A stretch of 15,415 bases of DNA, taken from positions 1 through 15,415 of the forward strand of contig JAQGNA010000475.1 of assembly GCA_028292075.1 (NCBI GenBank), in the 5' to 3' direction. Below, one piece after another: positions 13,726 to 15,415 of the stretch. Position numbers and translations under genes: made by a program. The DNA is from Rhodoferax sp. (GTDB taxonomy: Bacteria > Pseudomonadota > Gammaproteobacteria > Burkholderiales > Burkholderiaceae). The notes under the pieces are model-generated. The model was given only the letters and a program-made list of their open reading frames with translations. It ran no database searches and was not told the DNA's origin. How positions within the stretch are numbered: position 1 is the first letter of the stretch; every line of letters starts with the position of its first letter.

Positions 13726-13740
13726 AGAACCTCAGGTTCT
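13726..13740. promoter_or_regulatory. 15-bp palindrome in the LysR-DUF4148 intergenic region
   Basis: AGAACCT-C-AGGTTCT, perfect 7-bp arms around one base. It follows a TATATG (13717-13722) that could serve as a -10 element, though no well-spaced -35 is seen. A dimeric repressor or activator site for either divergent gene is plausible. Arms are too tightly closed for an RNA hairpin. Confidence 0.45.
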
Positions 13741-13790
13741 CCAGGCAGGTCCATCGACAGAGTGGCGGGCCGGCCCGAGGTTCCTTTCAT

Positions 13791-13803
13791 GTGTTGGAAA
13801 CAC
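13791..13803. promoter_or_regulatory. Short palindrome upstream of the DUF4148 gene
   Basis: GTGTT-GGA-AACAC, 5-bp arms with a 3-nt centre, 23 nt before ATG 13827 and likely within the leader or near the start of transcription. Half-sites GTTT/AAAC recur in the repeat at 13615-13633 (GTTTC/GAAAC), so the same regulator might contact both. Short enough that chance is possible. Confidence 0.3.
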
Positions 13804-13826
13804 TTAACTTCATTGAGGTACACACC

Positions 13827-14186
13827 ATGAACACCACCAAGATTCTTTCTTCCGCTTTGATCGCAATGGCCTCACTGACCGCTGTCGGCGCCTTCGCTGG
13901 CGACCTCGACGACTACCCGGCGCAAGCCGGCCAAACCGTGCAAGCCAGCACCGTGACGCGTGCACAGGTCCGCGCCGAACTGGCCGATGCCCAACGTGCC
14001 GGCACGTTGCTGCAGGCCAATGACGCCTACCCTGGCAATGCCGCCGTGGCCAGCAGCGTCAAGACCCGCGATCAGGTGCGTGCCGAACTCCGCAACGCCC
14101 AACGTGGCGGGCTGACGCAACGCATCGACAACAACTACCCCGGCGACATGGCGCAGGGCAGCGGCAACGCCAACGTGCGGGGTTGA
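13827..14186 (+). CDS. Secreted DUF4148-family small protein
   Basis: A 119-residue protein with a Sec signal peptide (hydrophobic 8-23, likely cut after AFA at residue 24), so the mature form of about 95 residues is periplasmic or outside the cell. Two copies of the DUF4148 motif are visible: TRAQVRAELADAQRAG (44-59) and TRDQVRAELRNAQRGG (80-95, one residue of drift aside). They alternate with DDYPAQ (28-33), NDAYPGN (65-71) and NNYPGDM (102-108), making an internally repeated protein. The family is common and often multicopy in Burkholderiales, and its function is unknown. ATG 13827 is preceded by GAGGT with an 8-nt gap; the longer in-frame ORF from 13614 lies in the intergenic region. It is divergent from the LysR gene and closed by a strong terminator, so it is monocistronic. 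Confidence 0.88.
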   Translation: MNTTKILSSALIAMASLTAVGAFAGDLDDYPAQAGQTVQASTVTRAQVRAELADAQRAGTLLQANDAYPGNAAVASSVKTRDQVRAELRNAQRGGLTQRIDNNYPGDMAQGSGNANVRG

Positions 14187-14209
14187 TCAACCGAGCATGA
14201 TGCCGGGTT

Positions 14210-14227
14210 TGTCACCGTCTGGTGACA
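14210..14227. repeat. Perfect short hairpin after the DUF4148 gene
   Basis: TGTCACC-GTCT-GGTGACA, 7-bp perfect arms and a 4-nt loop, 24 bp after the DUF4148 stop and before the terminator. No T-run follows, so it is not itself an intrinsic terminator. It could stabilise the 3' end of the mRNA or be a protein site. Confidence 0.45.
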
Positions 14228-14250
14228 TTCTGAGGTCTTCTGTCGATTCG

Positions 14251-14290
14251 AAAGCCCGGTGGCCTTTTGCGGAAGGCCGCCGGGCTTTTT
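14251..14290 (+). terminator. Rho-independent terminator of the DUF4148 gene
   Basis: A long GC-rich stem: AAAGCCCGG (14251-14259) and GGCCTT (14261-14266) pair with AAGGCC (14273-14278) and CCGGGCTTT (14280-14288), with one internal T-G opposition and a 6-nt loop, followed by T's to 14290. It ends the plus-strand transcript 64-104 bp after the DUF4148 stop. It also lies just beyond the minus-strand epimerase stop, but the minus-strand T-tract is poor, so bidirectional use is uncertain. Confidence 0.85.
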
Positions 14291-14312
14291 GCCGTGGGGC
14301 GATGCCGCGGCT

Positions 14313-15233
14313 TCAGCGGGTGACCCGCATCACCATGCGTGCCTGGAAGTGCGCGCCCGGTGCCAGCAGCCGCCAGCCGGTGTCGGGCTGGGTCGCTTGC
14401 AGGTGCGCTGCATTGGCCACGTGCGAGACCGGCTCGACGCAGAAATAACCGCGGCCGGCCGGGCGGTGCAGCACCAGGTGGCCCAGGCCGGCATCGGCTT
14501 GAATGTGGATGGCGGCGCCGTCGGCGGCTTGCAGGGACGCCTTGCCGTCCCATGCGCCGTAGTACTGCGTCAATTCGACGTCTTCCAGTGGCCGCGGCAT
14601 GCCGTAGTTCTCGGCGGCGGGCACCGCCTGCGGGGGCGTGCCGAGAAAGCTGGCATCGGGCGTCCAGACGCTGTCCGCCGCAAAGCCGACGCGGTGGGCG
14701 AAGCGGGCGGGAAAGTAAGGGTGAAAGCCGAGGCCGCAGGGCATTTCGACCTCGTCGGTGTTGGTGATGCGGAGCGTGAGCTCGAGTGCATCGGCGCCCA
14801 GTCGAACGTCTTGCGCGACGTCGAACGACCACGGCCAGCCCTGGTCGCCGCGGGCATGCCGGTAGGCCATGGTGGCGCTGGCTGCATCGTGCCGTACCAG
14901 GCTCCACGCTGCCCTGTGGGTGCCACCATGCAGCGCGTGAACCTCACCCGGATGGACCGGCAGTGCGGCGCTGCGCCCGGCCCAGGTGAAGCGGCCTTCT
15001 GCGATGCGGTTGGAAAACGGCACCAGCGGGTAGCAGCCGGCCTTCGGCCAGGCGGTGGGCGCGAAGCCCGCCTGGCGGTGGTCATCGGCCAGGGGCACGA
15101 GCCAGTCGGTGAAACCATCCAGCCCTTCTTCGGACGCGAAGCGCGTGATGCGCCCGCCGGCCGCCGGCGCGAGCGTGGCGAAAAGGCTGCCGCTCCGGAG
15201 CGTGGTCTCCGGCGAAATGCTGAGGTGGTTCAT
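14313..15233 (-). CDS. Aldose 1-epimerase-family protein
   Basis: A 306-residue galactose mutarotase-like protein, the usual length for the family, which interconverts anomers of aldoses before catabolism. Visible sites are FSNRI with Asn75/Arg76 (sugar contact), HALHGG with His102, GFHPYFP with His171 (catalytic acid position) and CVEPVSH with Glu267 (catalytic base position). All residues needed for activity therefore appear present. No signal peptide, so cytoplasmic. It follows the enolase-superfamily gene after 36 bp with no strong Shine-Dalgarno before ATG 15233, suggesting cotranscription. Such pairs (sugar-acid dehydratase and epimerase) are typical of pentose or hexose oxidative pathways in Burkholderiales; the actual sugar is not determinable here. 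Confidence 0.92.
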   Translation of the reverse strand: MNHLSISPETTLRSGSLFATLAPAAGGRITRFASEEGLDGFTDWLVPLADDHRQAGFAPTAWPKAGCYPLVPFSNRIAEGRFTWAGRSAALPVHPGEVHALHGGTHRAAWSLVRHDAASATMAYRHARGDQGWPWSFDVAQDVRLGADALELTLRITNTDEVEMPCGLGFHPYFPARFAHRVGFAADSVWTPDASFLGTPPQAVPAAENYGMPRPLEDVELTQYYGAWDGKASLQAADGAAIHIQADAGLGHLVLHRPAGRGYFCVEPVSHVANAAHLQATQPDTGWRLLAPGAHFQARMVMRVTR

Positions 15234-15269
15234 CGCGGGAAGGGACCGTGGGGCCGGTGTTTCAGATGT

Positions 15270-15415
15270 TCAGAGCCGGCTGCTGCGCACGGTGACGTCG
15301 CTGCGCTGCAGCAGCGCTGGCGACAGCGCCATGCCGAGCCCAGCGCCCGCGGGCACCGTGGCAAAGCCGTCGCGCACCGTCGGCAGCTGCGTGACGAGAT
15401 CGCGGTACCAGCCTG
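15270..15415 (-). CDS. C-terminus of an enolase-superfamily (MR/MLE) protein, partial
   Basis: Only the last 47 residues lie in the window; the frame is open at the edge and stops at TGA 15272-15270. The tail reads in part TVPAGAGLGMALSPALLQ, resembling the conserved P-x-x-P/A-G-x-G-L-G ending of mandelate racemase/muconate lactonizing enzymes and sugar-acid dehydratases. No catalytic Lys, Asp or His residue of the barrel is within view. The neighbouring aldose epimerase, 36 bp downstream in the same direction, supports a sugar-acid dehydratase. The call rests on a short tail plus context, so alternatives remain possible. Confidence 0.6.
   Translation of the reverse strand, partial: GWYRDLVTQLPTVRDGFATVPAGAGLGMALSPALLQRSDVTVRSSRL

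Noticed and set aside
1..15415. Mobile element, CRISPR array, tRNA or toxin-antitoxin genes
   Set aside because: No transposase, integrase, regularly spaced repeats or tRNA-like sequence was found on reading the window; this was by eye, so a tool scan could still show a small RNA.

Overview
This 15.4 kb window is chromosomal-looking DNA of high GC content with dense genes and strong third-position GC bias, which also creates very long spurious antisense frames. The gene set (MarC and SDR pair, DUF4148 protein, LysR regulator, beta-like GST, dienelactone hydrolase) suggests a betaproteobacterium of the order Burkholderiales, probably close to Comamonadaceae (Variovorax or relatives). That placement is inferred from gene families, not from a marker gene. 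I see no rRNA, tRNA, CRISPR array, insertion sequence, integrase or phage gene.

Region 1 (about 1-8880, all minus strand) is the most interesting part. It is a compact six-gene redox operon. In transcription order it encodes a lipoprotein with two c-type haem motifs (6311-8875), a GMC-family flavoprotein (4396-6297), a 143-residue protein of unknown function (3944-4375), a two-TM membrane protein whose N- and C-terminal domains look like copies of each other (2629-3927), a DyP-type peroxidase (1112-2632) and a short catalase-like haem protein that runs off the window (1-1066). Gaps are 13-45 bp or the genes overlap. A perfect inverted repeat (9002-9020) lies about 130 bp upstream of the first gene. 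The content suggests a peroxide or organic hydroperoxide pathway: a flavin oxidase or dehydrogenase, two haem enzymes that use peroxides, and a cytochrome. The substrate cannot be read from the sequence.

Region 2 (9084-10513, minus) is a two-gene unit. A short-chain dehydrogenase, apparently starting at TTG behind a strong Shine-Dalgarno, overlaps a MarC-family membrane protein by ATGA. Region 3 (10633-12655, plus) holds a dienelactone hydrolase-family enzyme, a low-complexity lipoprotein rich in Tyr, Pro, Gly and Arg, and a GST-like protein that has Ala where beta-class GSTs have their catalytic Cys.

Region 4 (12727-14290) has a LysR-type regulator diverging from a small secreted DUF4148 protein. 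Their 212-bp intergenic region carries three perfect palindromes, one immediately before the regulator's own start codon with LysR-type T-N11-A geometry. A clear intrinsic terminator closes the DUF4148 gene. Region 5 (14313-15415, minus) is the end of a sugar catabolic unit: the C-terminus of a protein resembling mandelate racemase/muconate lactonizing enzymes, followed by an aldose 1-epimerase-family protein.
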